A DNA stretch of 31,696 nucleotides from W11650 sp963550755 (GTDB lineage: Bacteria > Bacillota > Clostridia > Lachnospirales > Vallitaleaceae): contig CAUVDV010000006.1 in NCBI GenBank assembly GCA_963550755.1, positions 1 to 31,696 of the forward strand. The letters are read 5' to 3'. The first letter of the stretch is position 1, and each line of letters starts with the position of its first letter. Under the pieces are notes generated by a model. The model saw nothing but the letters and a program-made list of their open reading frames with translations. It was not told the origin of the DNA and did no database searches. Shown here piece by piece: positions 8,131-16,140 of this stretch. The position numbers were made by a program, and so were the translations under genes.

Positions 8131-8181
8131 GTTAACTCAACTTTCCCATAGTCTTTTTTACTGAGCGGCTCGCAGAATGCC
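8131..8181 (+). repeat. Left half of a short inverted-repeat element (copy E1)
   Basis: GTTAACTCAACTTTCC (8131-8146), then a TTTTTACT-rich stretch and GAGCGGCT-CGCAGAATGCC (to 8181), matches the left half of the element at 17427-17482 with a few changes and a short gap. The right half is missing, replaced by the start of the HAD gene. Confidence 0.6.
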
Positions 8182-8189
8182 GGAGACAT

Positions 8190-9341
8190 TTGGCATACGT
8201 TTTGCAAAAAACGCAGTCTTGTCCTGTTTTAGCAATCTGCTACGATTTCGATAAAACTTTATCTCCGGACGATATGCAGGCACAAGGTTATATACAATCA
8301 ATAAATTACGCTGTTGCGGATTTTTGGAAGGAGTCAAATGAATTAGCCTCAAGTAATGATATGGATCAAAATCTCGCCTATATGTATATGATGTCAAGTA
8401 AGTCGAGAGGAAAGGTATTATTCACAAAGGATACGTTACATAAAGAGGGAAGTAAGGTAAAGCTTTTCCCAGGTGTTGATACATGGTTTGACAGAATTAA
8501 TAAATATGGTGAAAGCAAAAGTGTAAAGGTTGAACATTATATTATTTCCTCCGGGTTAAAAGAAATGATTGAAGGGACAGAAATCGCTGATAAGTTTAAA
8601 AAGATATATGCGAGCTCTTTTTACTTTGATAAGGATGGCGTAGCGGTCTGGCCGGCACAGGTAGTAAATTATACAAATAAAACACAATTTTTATTCAGAA
8701 TTGAAAAAGGTGTTCTTGATGTAAATGATCAGGGTGTTAATTCTTATTTTGCACCGGATCAATACAGAGTACCTTTTAGAAATATGATATATATAGGAGA
8801 CAGCGATACGGATATTCCCTGCATGAAACTTGTTAATATAAATGGCGGACATTCAATCGGCGTATATAATTCTGAAACAAGAGACAAGTCAAAGGTCTTT
8901 AGAATGCTTGAAGAAAACAGAATAAAATATTTTGTGCCGGCAGATTACACGGAGGGATCAAAGCTTGAAAATTTAGTGAAACAGATAATAGACAGAACAA
9001 TTTCCAATGAAATATTGGAAGAAGTTCATTTTGACTGTATTACTGAAAAAATTAAAGAAACGGAGGGTCAAAGCACAGAAGAACTTAAAAAAGAAGAATT
9101 GATAAATAAGCTTGAAGATAGTACAAGTTTTGCCAATACCCATGCAATCATTAAGCAGCTTACGGAAATTGATGCTTGGTCAGAAAATCAAAAAGATAAA
9201 TTAATTAAAATCGCACATAAAAATAACCAAGTAAAATTTATTTTGAAGGATAAGGATATAAAAGATTTTTATAATTTAATCTGTGAAGGACTTCATAATG
9301 AAGATGCCGATAAGATAAGAGATATTTTTAGAAAAGAATAG
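8190..9341 (+). CDS. HAD-superfamily phosphatase (phosphoserine-phosphatase-like)
   Basis: 383 residues, starting at TTG with GGAG a few bases upstream; no ATG or GTG lies between the frame's opening and the first catalytic motif. Motif I is DFDKT (D19, D21), motif II is in YIISSGLKEM, and motif IV is IGDSDTDIPCM. These put it in the HAD phosphatase group that uses an Asp nucleophile and Mg2+. The N-terminus CYDFDKTLSPDDMQAQGYIQ is a recognisable subfamily signature found in many anaerobic Firmicutes. The last ~120 residues are lysine- and glutamate-rich with no recognised domain. Base composition is clearly more AT-rich than the neighbours, and the gene starts at the broken edge of a repeat element, so recent acquisition is likely. 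The substrate is unknown. Confidence 0.8.
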   Translation: MAYVLQKTQSCPVLAICYDFDKTLSPDDMQAQGYIQSINYAVADFWKESNELASSNDMDQNLAYMYMMSSKSRGKVLFTKDTLHKEGSKVKLFPGVDTWFDRINKYGESKSVKVEHYIISSGLKEMIEGTEIADKFKKIYASSFYFDKDGVAVWPAQVVNYTNKTQFLFRIEKGVLDVNDQGVNSYFAPDQYRVPFRNMIYIGDSDTDIPCMKLVNINGGHSIGVYNSETRDKSKVFRMLEENRIKYFVPADYTEGSKLENLVKQIIDRTISNEILEEVHFDCITEKIKETEGQSTEELKKEELINKLEDSTSFANTHAIIKQLTEIDAWSENQKDKLIKIAHKNNQVKFILKDKDIKDFYNLICEGLHNEDADKIRDIFRKE

Positions 9342-9411
9342 AGGTTAATACATTACTGATCACGGTAATTTCTTTGGTCGGAACTTCAGCCGCTTGCCAG
9401 TTTTAACAGGA

Positions 9412-9484
9412 TTTCACGAAATATCCGGAAATGCCGCAATTTTAAGCTTCCGGCTTAATTACGGCACTCGGATGCTTCGTGAAA
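9412..9484. terminator. Long imperfect hairpin between convergent genes
   Basis: TTTCACGAA (9412-9420) pairs with TTCGTGAAA (9476-9484). Inside, ATCCG, TGCCG, AATT and AAGC blocks pair in order with CGGAT, CGGCA, AATT and GCTT around a 5-nt loop at 9448-9452. It lies between the HAD gene and the convergent MATE pseudogene and could end transcription from both sides, though no long T-run follows. Its length also fits a small non-coding repeat element. Confidence 0.5.
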
Positions 9485-9494
9485 ACGGGAAAAA

Positions 9495-10858
9495 TCAAAC
9501 CGCCTCCGCGATAGGGCGGATCATTTTATTATAAACATGCTTAAAGAAGAAAATAGAGGCGGCCAGTGATATCACCTCGGCTATCATAAAAGCCCACCAT
9601 ACATTATTTACAGTTCCGGTCTGTCCGAGCAGCCAGGCAGCAGGGATAAGTACGACAAGCTGCCGCATGACGGATATGATAAGCGAATAGATACTTTGCC
9701 CGAATGCCTGGAAAATGGAGCTCAGCACGATACCTACCGCCGCCAAAGGAAAATGTATGGCTATGGTACGAAGTGCCGTTATTCCCATGTTCTTCATATC
9801 CGCGGAAGCATTGAACATATCAAGCAAAGTTCCGGGGATGCATTCGAAGGTGAGAGTGCCGATTAACATGATAACGAACGCAAGGCTTAGCGCGAAACGT
9901 AAGGAATCGTCGATTTTTTTTTGTTCCTGGCTCCGTAATTATACGAAAGCACCGGTATAAGCCCGTTGTTAAGGCCGAACACAGGCATAAAGAAGAAAGA
10001 CTGTAATTTAAAATATACGCCAAACACGGCAGTGGCTGTGGTTGAAAACGCAATCAGGATGATATTTATCGCGTAGGTCATGATTGAACCGATGGACATC
10101 ATCAAAATACTCGGTATGGCGATGAAATATATCGGTTTAATTGTATGAAGATTGGGATGGAGGATGCGTTTTAGGGAAATATTTATTTCTTTGTTATATT
10201 TAAGGTTTAGAAAGATACCGGCAGCAGCAGCTAAGAACTGACCAAGGACAGTAGCTAAAGCCGCCCCGGCAACTCCCATTTTCGGAAAGCCGAACAAGCC
10301 GAAGATCATGATAGGATCAAGTATTATATTGGCGACAGCACCGATTATCTGGCTTATCATGCTGAGCATTGTCCTGCCGGTGGCCTGAAGCAGGCGCTCC
10401 ATGGTAATCTGGGTAAAAGCTCCGGCGGAAAGAAAACAAACGATTTGCAGGTAAGCTATACCATCGGCCCGAATGGCAGAATCATCTGTTTGACTGCCAA
10501 TAAACGACACAGCCGCAAATAAACCGATCAATATAAAAATAACCGTATTGATTAAAATAAGAAAGATACCGTTATTGGCGGCATTATCGGATTTGGCAAA
10601 GTTTTTTTCGCCAAGACCTCTGGAAAGCAGTACATTGAAGCCGACGCCGGTTCCGGCAGCCATGGCTATCATCAGGTTCTGCATGGGAAAGGCTAACGTA
10701 ACGGCAGTCAGAGCACTTTCCGAAAGCTGCGCTACAAAGATACTGTCTACCACATTGTACAGCGCCTGGACCATCATGGATACCATCATCGGAAGTGACA
10801 TATTGATAATAAGCTTCTTAACGGGCATAACGCCCATTTTATTTTCTTTCGTATTCAT
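9495..10858 (-). pseudogene. Second MATE-family transporter, frameshifted
   Basis: The start at 10858 (MNTKENKMGVMPVKKL) follows AGGAGGCTTT. The first 323 codons carry normal MATE features (MVSMMVQALYNVVDSIFVAQ at the start, NNGLIPVLSYNYGARNKK later), then the frame runs off into STIPYVSR and stops near 9887. The following frame continues the protein as IDDSLRFALSLAFVIML and on to the expected C-terminus at 9495. The switch falls in a run of nine A on the minus strand (9922-9914); ten or seven would restore one frame of about 454 residues. It may be a true mutation, a phase-variable switch or a read error. Its products would otherwise resemble the MATE at 6139-7494, but sequence similarity between the two is low. 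Confidence 0.85.
9914..9922 (-). other. Nine-base homopolymer at the MATE frameshift
   Basis: T9 on the plus strand (A9 in the coding strand), coding for lysines after NYGARN. The protein continues in the -1-equivalent frame, so loss of one base from an A10 tract explains the break. Confidence 0.8.
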
Positions 10859-10888
10859 AAAGCCTCCTGAAATAAGACAACTCATCAA

Positions 10889-10917
10889 ATTATAGCACAT
10901 TGGTAAAATAAATGTAA
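10889..10917 (-). promoter_or_regulatory. Promoter of the broken MATE gene
   Basis: On the minus strand -35 TTACAT (10917-10912), 17-nt spacer, -10 TATAAT (10894-10889). The region between shares TTACCAAT and GCTATAAT with the promoter at 25-52, so the two may answer the same regulator. Confidence 0.6.
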
Positions 10918-10943
10918 GAGGGAGCAGATATGGGAAAATTGAG

Positions 10944-11122
10944 ACTTAATTTTCTTTTGCTGGTAGTGACTACCTATAAATCGGACTCAGCTGTAGCTTG
11001 CCAAGAGTTGAGGTAGTCTGGAACTACAACTATTTTTTCAAAAGAAGCAGCTAAGCAAGGTATCTTAGACAGAAGTTAAAAATAGGCATGGCTTAGCAAA
11101 AAAGACGATAAGAAAGTTAAGT
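10944..11122. repeat. Non-coding stretch with nested inverted repeats
   Basis: No gene is seen between the MATE promoter and the next promoter at 11223. ACTTAATTTTCT (10944-10955) and AGAAAGTTAAGT (11111-11122) form imperfect outer arms like those of the element at 17427-17533. Inside are GGTAGTGACTACC (10962-10974), an 8-bp pair GACTACCT/AGGTAGTC (10968-10975 and 11011-11018), and GCTAAGC/GCTTAGC near 11050 and 11092. The segments GGTAGT, ACTACC and AGGTAGT can pair in mutually exclusive ways. It could be a degenerate repeat element or a structured RNA. Confidence 0.4.
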
Positions 11123-11222
11123 AAAAAATTGCTTAGACACGCTGGAAAAAATAGAAGTATTTGTTTAAAATACCGAAAGAAAAAATGGTTAATGATAAGT
11201 TTATATTTTTTTAAAATAATGA

Positions 11223-11251
11223 TTGACAAAAATAAAAAGGAATGATATTTT
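11223..11251 (+). promoter_or_regulatory. Promoter of the hydrolase-yhf operon
   Basis: TTGACA (11223-11228), 17-nt spacer, TATTTT (11246-11251). It is followed by a palindromic operator-like site and then by the first gene of the operon at 11331. Confidence 0.65.
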
Positions 11252-11270
11252 ATTTGTGTAAATATTTTTT

Positions 11271-11304
11271 GCTATCAATATACAAAATTTTGTATATTGA
11301 TAGC
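11271..11304. promoter_or_regulatory. Perfect 34-bp palindrome, probable operator
   Basis: GCTATCAATATACAAAA (11271-11287) is followed without a gap by its exact reverse complement (11288-11304). It begins about 20 nt after the -10 and ends 26 nt before the start codon, so a bound protein would act as a roadblock, and in RNA it could fold into a hairpin near the ribosome site. The GntR-like regulator YhfZ encoded by the second gene is the obvious candidate binder; this is inference. Confidence 0.75.
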
Positions 11305-11330
11305 GTCGCATAAGGAAAGGAAGGAAAAGC

Positions 11331-12887
11331 ATGAAAAAAAGATGGGTAGCAGTATTTTTAGCAATGGGACTGATGATTGCTAACATTTCGCAGGCGCAGG
11401 CGGAGAGTATTTCTTTTGACAGGGTGGAAGAAGCGGTTTTAGCAGCGATTAAGGACGAAGTTACACCGGGCATGCAGATCGTTGTTACCAAAGGCAATGA
11501 AATCGTTTACGATAAAGCGTTTGGTACGCTTGATGGCAAGACAGAAACAACCACTGACACTATATACGATTTGGCTTCTGTTACCAAGGTAATGGCCACA
11601 ACACAGGCAATTATGAAGCTAAAATATGAGGGGAAAATTGATTTAAATGCACCGGTGGCCAACTATATTCCGGACTTTGCCCAGAATGGAAAAGAGCAGG
11701 TTAAAGTTAAAGATTTACTGACGCACACTTCGGGCTTAACACCATGGAAACCAACTTATTTTCATGCGGTTAACCCCAAAGAAGAGCTGGACTACATTTG
11801 CCGTCTACCATTGGAATATCCGACCGGTACAGCCAGAAAATATAGCGATTTTAGTTTTATGGCTTTGGGCTATGTGGTAGAAGCTATTACCGGTCAGACC
11901 TTGCAGGAATATACCGAGCAGCAAATTTATAAACCCTTGGGAATGACGCATACCATGTTTACGCCTTTAAAACAAAATACCAAGCTGCCGATCGCACCGA
12001 CTTCCTTAGGCAATCCATTTGAATACAAAATGGTAGACGATGATGATTTTGGCTATAAATGCGAAGAAAATGCCGATGATTTTAAAGGCTGGAGAAATTA
12101 CCGGCTGGTTGGGGAAGCTAATGATGGGAATTCCTGGTACGCCCAGCAGGGTGTGGCTGGTCATGCCGGTCTTTTCAGCAATGCTGAGGATTTAAGCAAG
12201 TTAACACGCTTGATGCTATCTGGCGGCCATTTTGAGGGAGTAACCTTATATGACGCGCAAACGGTGAAAGAGTTTACATCGGTGCAAAGCGATTTTGGCC
12301 ATGGCTATGGTTTTGAAATTGACCGCGGCGGTGCAACTTCCGGATATATGGGGCTTTACGCTGATGGGGATTTCTTTGGCCATACCGGATTTACCGGAAC
12401 GCAATTTGTAGTGGATAAAAGAAATGATGTATCGGTTATTATTTTGACAAATAAACAGTTTTTTGGTGTCAACGAAAAAGGAAATTATAAGAGCACTTGG
12501 CCAATGGCTAGAAATATAATGAAAGCCGTTTATGAGTCCGGCTTAGTAAAATATTCCGGTCAAATGAAGGAAATCAAGTTAAGCTATCAAGGAAAAGAAG
12601 CGGTTTTCCCAGCTTATTTTGTAGAAGATCGCAATTATGTTGAATTAGAGTCCTTTTTAGTATTTGTTGCTGAGGAAAAAGCGGTGACGGCTGAAAAACA
12701 AAGTGCTTTTTCGGATCGGCCAAATGGCTTGGTTTTAAATTATGGGGAAAAAACGTATCCGGTTAGAGCGTTTACTGTGGAGCAAAAAAATTATGTGCAT
12801 ATTCGGAATTTAGCGGCTTTGCTTAATTTAGACGTAAAATGGAATGAAGCCGTCAATACGGTCGAATTGCTACCCAAGGAAAAGTAA
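11331..12887 (+). CDS. Secreted beta-lactamase-fold serine hydrolase with copper amine oxidase N-terminal-like C-terminal domain
   Basis: 518 residues. The first 24 form a signal peptide (basic MKKR, hydrophobic core, probable cleavage after AQA-24). The catalytic domain has the class C beta-lactamase/DD-peptidase motifs: S83-V-T-K86, Y171-S-D173 and an HTG motif (GHTGFTG) near residue 350. YSD instead of YAN and the sequence around it fit the esterase/peptidase/AmiE-like branch better than true beta-lactamases. The last ~100 residues, ending VHIRNLAALLNLDVKWNEA, resemble the copper amine oxidase N-terminal (stalk) repeat common on exported clostridial proteins. GGAAAGGAAGGAAAAGC precedes the ATG. 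It lies 27 nt ahead of yhfZ, so it probably serves the same pathway by hydrolysing an external amide, ester or peptide before uptake. Antibiotic resistance is not implied. Confidence 0.85.
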   Translation: MKKRWVAVFLAMGLMIANISQAQAESISFDRVEEAVLAAIKDEVTPGMQIVVTKGNEIVYDKAFGTLDGKTETTTDTIYDLASVTKVMATTQAIMKLKYEGKIDLNAPVANYIPDFAQNGKEQVKVKDLLTHTSGLTPWKPTYFHAVNPKEELDYICRLPLEYPTGTARKYSDFSFMALGYVVEAITGQTLQEYTEQQIYKPLGMTHTMFTPLKQNTKLPIAPTSLGNPFEYKMVDDDDFGYKCEENADDFKGWRNYRLVGEANDGNSWYAQQGVAGHAGLFSNAEDLSKLTRLMLSGGHFEGVTLYDAQTVKEFTSVQSDFGHGYGFEIDRGGATSGYMGLYADGDFFGHTGFTGTQFVVDKRNDVSVIILTNKQFFGVNEKGNYKSTWPMARNIMKAVYESGLVKYSGQMKEIKLSYQGKEAVFPAYFVEDRNYVELESFLVFVAEEKAVTAEKQSAFSDRPNGLVLNYGEKTYPVRAFTVEQKNYVHIRNLAALLNLDVKWNEAVNTVELLPKEK

Positions 12888-12914
12888 TACGTATCTATAA
12901 AAAGGAAAAGCATT

Positions 12915-13850
12915 TTGAAAAATTATGAAAAAGAGCTAATGTCTAAAAATGGACAGGCAGTAGTCAGACTGGGCAAAGAGTTTTTAAACTTTCAAGAAGG
13001 GCAAAGGCTGCAGACGGTTGAAAAATACGCGGAAAAGTATGAAATGGCCAGAGGAACTATTCAATTGGCGCTGCGTTATCTGACGGAATCCGGAGCGGTT
13101 TCTCTGCAAAGCCGTGGACACCTGGGGACTTATATTACGGGTTTGGACTATCAAAAACTGTGGGATATTTCGGGCTTGGGCTCAATTTTAGGATTGATGC
13201 CCTTGCCCTATACCAAACGATATGAGGGGATGGCGACAGGGCTGTATGAAACCTTCCGGCAAGCGGATTTGCCCTTTAATTTGGCCTATATGCGGGGCGC
13301 GTCTTATCGTCTGCAAATGGTGGAAAAAGGAATATATCATTTTGCTGTTGTTTCTAAACTGGCAGTTCGGCACGTTGAAACGACCGGTAAACGATTTAAG
13401 ATTATTCATGAGTTTTCCGAGGAAAGCTATGTAACCAAACATGGAGTGATTTTGCGCCAAGGACTGAAAGAATTAAAAAGCGGCATAAAAGTGGCGTTGG
13501 ATGAAAGTTCGCCTGATCAAAGCCTGCTGACTAAAAAAGAGTGTCAGGCTTTGCAAGTGGAATATGTGCCGACGGCCTATAATCAGATTTTAGCCAGGAT
13601 AGAAACAGGAGAAGTGGACGCGGCGGTCTGGAACTTAGATGAATTGCAGGAAAAAAGTATTTCCGGCCATATCATTTCCCTAAAAAATGAGGAAGCCAGA
13701 GAACTCGACCGGGACGGCACCAAAGCGGTGCTGGCGATTGATTTTTCGAATGGCTATATTGGCGAGATTATGGCCAGGCTGGTCAATTTTTTGGAAATTG
13801 AGCAAATTCAAAGTAAGGTGGTTAAAAATAAAAAAATTCCAATGTATTAG
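12915..13850 (+). CDS. yhfZ: YhfZ-type GntR-like transcriptional regulator
   Basis: 311 residues from a TTG start at 12915 with AAAGGAAAAG upstream. Residues about 20-75 form a winged helix of the GntR type (EKYAEKYEMARGTIQLALRYL, then a wing with SRGHLGTYI). The rest resembles a periplasmic-binding-protein fold, as in E. coli YhfZ: GLMPLPYTKRYEGMATGL, then VEKGIYHFAVVSKLAV and VALDESSPDQSLL. It is the second gene of the operon, 27 nt after the hydrolase gene. Regulators with this layout bind a pathway metabolite, and the palindrome at 11271-11304 is a suitable operator. The identity rests on domain order and on the neighbouring yhf genes. Confidence 0.8.
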   Translation: MKNYEKELMSKNGQAVVRLGKEFLNFQEGQRLQTVEKYAEKYEMARGTIQLALRYLTESGAVSLQSRGHLGTYITGLDYQKLWDISGLGSILGLMPLPYTKRYEGMATGLYETFRQADLPFNLAYMRGASYRLQMVEKGIYHFAVVSKLAVRHVETTGKRFKIIHEFSEESYVTKHGVILRQGLKELKSGIKVALDESSPDQSLLTKKECQALQVEYVPTAYNQILARIETGEVDAAVWNLDELQEKSISGHIISLKNEEARELDRDGTKAVLAIDFSNGYIGEIMARLVNFLEIEQIQSKVVKNKKIPMY

Positions 13851-13926
13851 ACTCCATTTTCTGATGGTTAGTGGAATCATCTTTTTAGACTGGTTACTAC
13901 CGGAAAGGCAAAGTCTTTTGTTCGAA

Positions 13927-13940
13927 GAAAATTGAGTTAG
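13927..13940. repeat. End-like fragment of the inverted-repeat element
   Basis: GAAAATTGAGTTAG resembles the right-hand ends of the other elements. It is preceded by ACTACCGGAAAGGCAAAG (from about 13897), which recurs in altered form near 14766 (ACTACCAGAAAAGCAAAA) and, reversed, near 10950. These lie in the gaps after yhfZ and after yhfU. Confidence 0.3.
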
Positions 13941-14000
13941 GACACAGGAAAATTTTGAGGGCAGACTGGAAAAAATAACGACAATATACAGGAGAAAGAA

Positions 14001-14375
14001 GTGGATCAGGCGTTACAAGAAAGGTTAGAAATATTAAAGGCAGCTGGAATGCTGGCAGAACCAATCGAAACGACTTTGCGGCATATCAGCGAAAAGCTCA
14101 AAAGCGATGGCATTGAACCGAGCGATGAGAAAATTGGTATGTTTTTAACGCATTTGGCGGCGGCTTTAAATCGAAGCAGTGGTGAAGAAGCGATTACGGA
14201 AGCAAATGAGGCTTTGCTGCAAGAATTACGGGAAAATGCGAATTATTCCAGAGCGCAGGAATATTTCAGGGAAATTCGAAAAATCTCGGAAATGGAGTTG
14301 CATCCAGGAGAAGAGGCCTATATAGGCGGATATTTATGTGTTTTGTTAGAGGATGGAAAGGAGGAGAAGAAATGA
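14001..14375 (+). CDS. yhfY: YhfY-type PRD domain protein
   Basis: 124 residues from a GTG start with AGGAGAAAGAA directly upstream. The sequence matches a single PTS regulation domain (PRD): helix EKIGMFLTHLAAALNR holds the first conserved histidine, and LHPGEEAYIGGYL occupies the place of the second conserved motif, where PRDs usually have a histidine in the last helix. The second histidine seems absent. In E. coli, yhfY also encodes a small PRD protein beside yhfZ. PRDs are phosphorylated by HPr or EII proteins, so it may tie the operon to carbon status. Its stop overlaps the start of yhfU by 4 nt (ATGA), indicating translational coupling. Confidence 0.75.
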   Translation: MDQALQERLEILKAAGMLAEPIETTLRHISEKLKSDGIEPSDEKIGMFLTHLAAALNRSSGEEAITEANEALLQELRENANYSRAQEYFREIRKISEMELHPGEEAYIGGYLCVLLEDGKEEKK

Positions 14376-14728
14376 AAATTGTAGTAGGCGGGGCGGTAGA
14401 AAAACAAGCAGTAGCGGATTTGATTAAACAGATTGCCGGTGACCGAGCGGAAGTTACAGTTATGTCTGATGTACAGGCGGCGATGGCGATTAAAAACAAG
14501 ACGGCGGATTATTATTTTGGCGCTTGTCATACCGGCGGCGGCGGAGCGCTTAGTATGGCAATTGCACTTTTAACCAAAAGTAAATGCGCAACAATTTCCA
14601 TGCCGGGGCGGCCGCCAAAAGAAGAGGACGTTCAGCGGGAAGTTGCGGAAGGAAAAGTAGCTTTTGGTTTTACGGCCGATCACATTCAAGCGGCTGTGCC
14701 GATGATTTTGAACGAAATATTAAAATGA
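14372..14728 (+). CDS. yhfU: YhfU-type DUF2620 protein
   Basis: 118 residues; the start at 14372 overlaps the yhfY stop and has GGAGGAGAAGAA upstream. The protein begins MKIVVGGAVEKQAVADLI and contains a glycine-rich segment YYFGACHTGGGGALSMAIALL. It ends with VAFGFTADHIQAAVPMIL. This is the DUF2620 pattern of YhfU, a small soluble alpha/beta protein of unknown role that always lies beside yhfT. The gene order yhfY-yhfU-yhfT supports the call. A role as a partner or cytoplasmic component of the YhfT membrane protein is a guess from this fixed pairing. Confidence 0.85.
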   Translation: MKIVVGGAVEKQAVADLIKQIAGDRAEVTVMSDVQAAMAIKNKTADYYFGACHTGGGGALSMAIALLTKSKCATISMPGRPPKEEDVQREVAEGKVAFGFTADHIQAAVPMILNEILK

Positions 14729-14825
14729 TAAATGACCATTTTTCTTTATAAGGGAAAATAGAAACTACCAGAAAAGCAAAACTTGAATTGATCAAAAAGA
14801 CATTTGAAAATATGAGGAGGTATTT

Positions 14826-16109
14826 ATGAATACGATACTTATTGCTGTTATCGGTGCGTTGGCAGCATTTTTAACTAATCAGGGAATCGCAGTGTTTAAT
14901 GATGGACTACGGCCGGTAGTACCGGAGTTTGTCGAAGGCAGAATGACCCGCAAGGAATTAGCGGCCACGGCTTTTGCTATGGGATTTGGATTGGTTATTG
15001 GCTTTGGCATTCCATTTTCTTTAACAGCGACCATTTTATTGGTACATTGTATCTTTTTAGGAACAGATATTATTGGTACGGCTACGCCAAATGGCAAAGT
15101 CGGTGGCTTGGTAGCAGCCGGGTTAGGCGCGTTATATGGTGTCGGAATCCATTTAGGATTAGAAGGCGTGGTTAAAGTTTTTGAAATGCTGCCGGTTAAT
15201 TTTATGGGCAGCCTTGGCGAAGTATCAAAACCAGTTGTCATTGCCTTTGCTACATTCCCGGCACTGGCTACGGCGTATCAATATGGGGTCAAAAAAGGTC
15301 TGCTTAACTTGATTTTATCAATGCTGGCACGGCAATTGGCAGTTATGGTCGGTGTGATTTCTTTAAATGGAGCGAAGATTACAATTAACCCGGAAGGAAC
15401 CGCTTTAGTGGTTGGTATGATTCTTTTGCTTCTCTTTGCAGTTAAAGAAAAAGCGCCGGAAGGCGAGAGTGTTGATTTGGTATCGTTGTTTTCTGACCGG
15501 GTTGCTCGGATTCGTAAAAATATGCCTTACCTAATGGTCATGGGAGCGCTGGTAGCGGCAGCAACCGCCCTGCAAATTATGGCCGGTGATCCGATTTCCT
15601 TAAATTTAATTAAGGAAGGCAATATCAATGATGCGGCGTTCGCAGCTTTGGCGCGGGGAATTGGTTTCGTTCCGTTGGTTGCTTCTACGGCGATTGCGAC
15701 CGGCGTCTATGGGCCGGTGGGCATGACCTTTGTTTTTGCGGCCGCCTTGTTTATCGGCAATCCGATTCTGGCGGCGGTTGCCGGTGCGGTTATTATTGGT
15801 TTGGAAGTGCTGCTTTTGGGCGTTATTGCCAAAGGACTTGATCGTTTTCCCGGTATTCGGAAAGCCGGCGATAATATCCGGACGGCCATGAGTAAACTTT
15901 TGGAAATTGCTCTTTTAGTCGGCGGCATGAATGCGGCAAACGCCATTGCTCCGGGCATTGGATTTTTCCTGGTAGCTGGTTTATATATTTTAAATGAAAT
16001 TGCCGGAAAACCAGTGGTACGGATGGCGGTCGGACCGATTGCGGCAATATTGACAGGTATATTGGTCAATATTTTAGCGGTGGTTGGTTTGTTCCAGATC
16101 CCGGCGTAA
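14826..16109 (+). CDS. yhfT: YhfT-type polytopic membrane protein, probable transporter
   Basis: 427 residues with about 12 hydrophobic segments rich in glycine and alanine, the layout of E. coli YhfT. The ATG follows GAGGAGGTATTT. Sequence features include AVFNDGLRPVVPEFVEGRMTR near the start, a polar loop DRVARIRKNMP in the middle and a repeated GIGF-type glycine motif in the C-terminal helices. No ATPase or PTS domain is attached. Within this operon it is the only membrane carrier, so it most likely brings in the pathway substrate. It ends 31 nt before a hairpin that may reduce read-through to the downstream enzyme genes. Confidence 0.85.
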   Translation: MNTILIAVIGALAAFLTNQGIAVFNDGLRPVVPEFVEGRMTRKELAATAFAMGFGLVIGFGIPFSLTATILLVHCIFLGTDIIGTATPNGKVGGLVAAGLGALYGVGIHLGLEGVVKVFEMLPVNFMGSLGEVSKPVVIAFATFPALATAYQYGVKKGLLNLILSMLARQLAVMVGVISLNGAKITINPEGTALVVGMILLLLFAVKEKAPEGESVDLVSLFSDRVARIRKNMPYLMVMGALVAAATALQIMAGDPISLNLIKEGNINDAAFAALARGIGFVPLVASTAIATGVYGPVGMTFVFAAALFIGNPILAAVAGAVIIGLEVLLLGVIAKGLDRFPGIRKAGDNIRTAMSKLLEIALLVGGMNAANAIAPGIGFFLVAGLYILNEIAGKPVVRMAVGPIAAILTGILVNILAVVGLFQIPA

Positions 16110-16140
16110 AGTATCGAACCTTAGATGAAAAAACGAGCTC

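Noticed and set aside
9887..9930. Programmed ribosomal frameshifting at the A9 tract as the normal way of making the MATE protein
   Set aside because: No supporting stem-loop or internal ribosome-site pattern was recognised, and MATE genes are not known to use it; simple indel is the simpler reading.
11331..12887. Beta-lactamase motifs read as an antibiotic-resistance gene
   Set aside because: SxxK, YSD and HTG occur throughout the beta-lactamase-fold esterases and peptidases. The YSD form, the extra C-terminal domain and the operon context point to catabolism.
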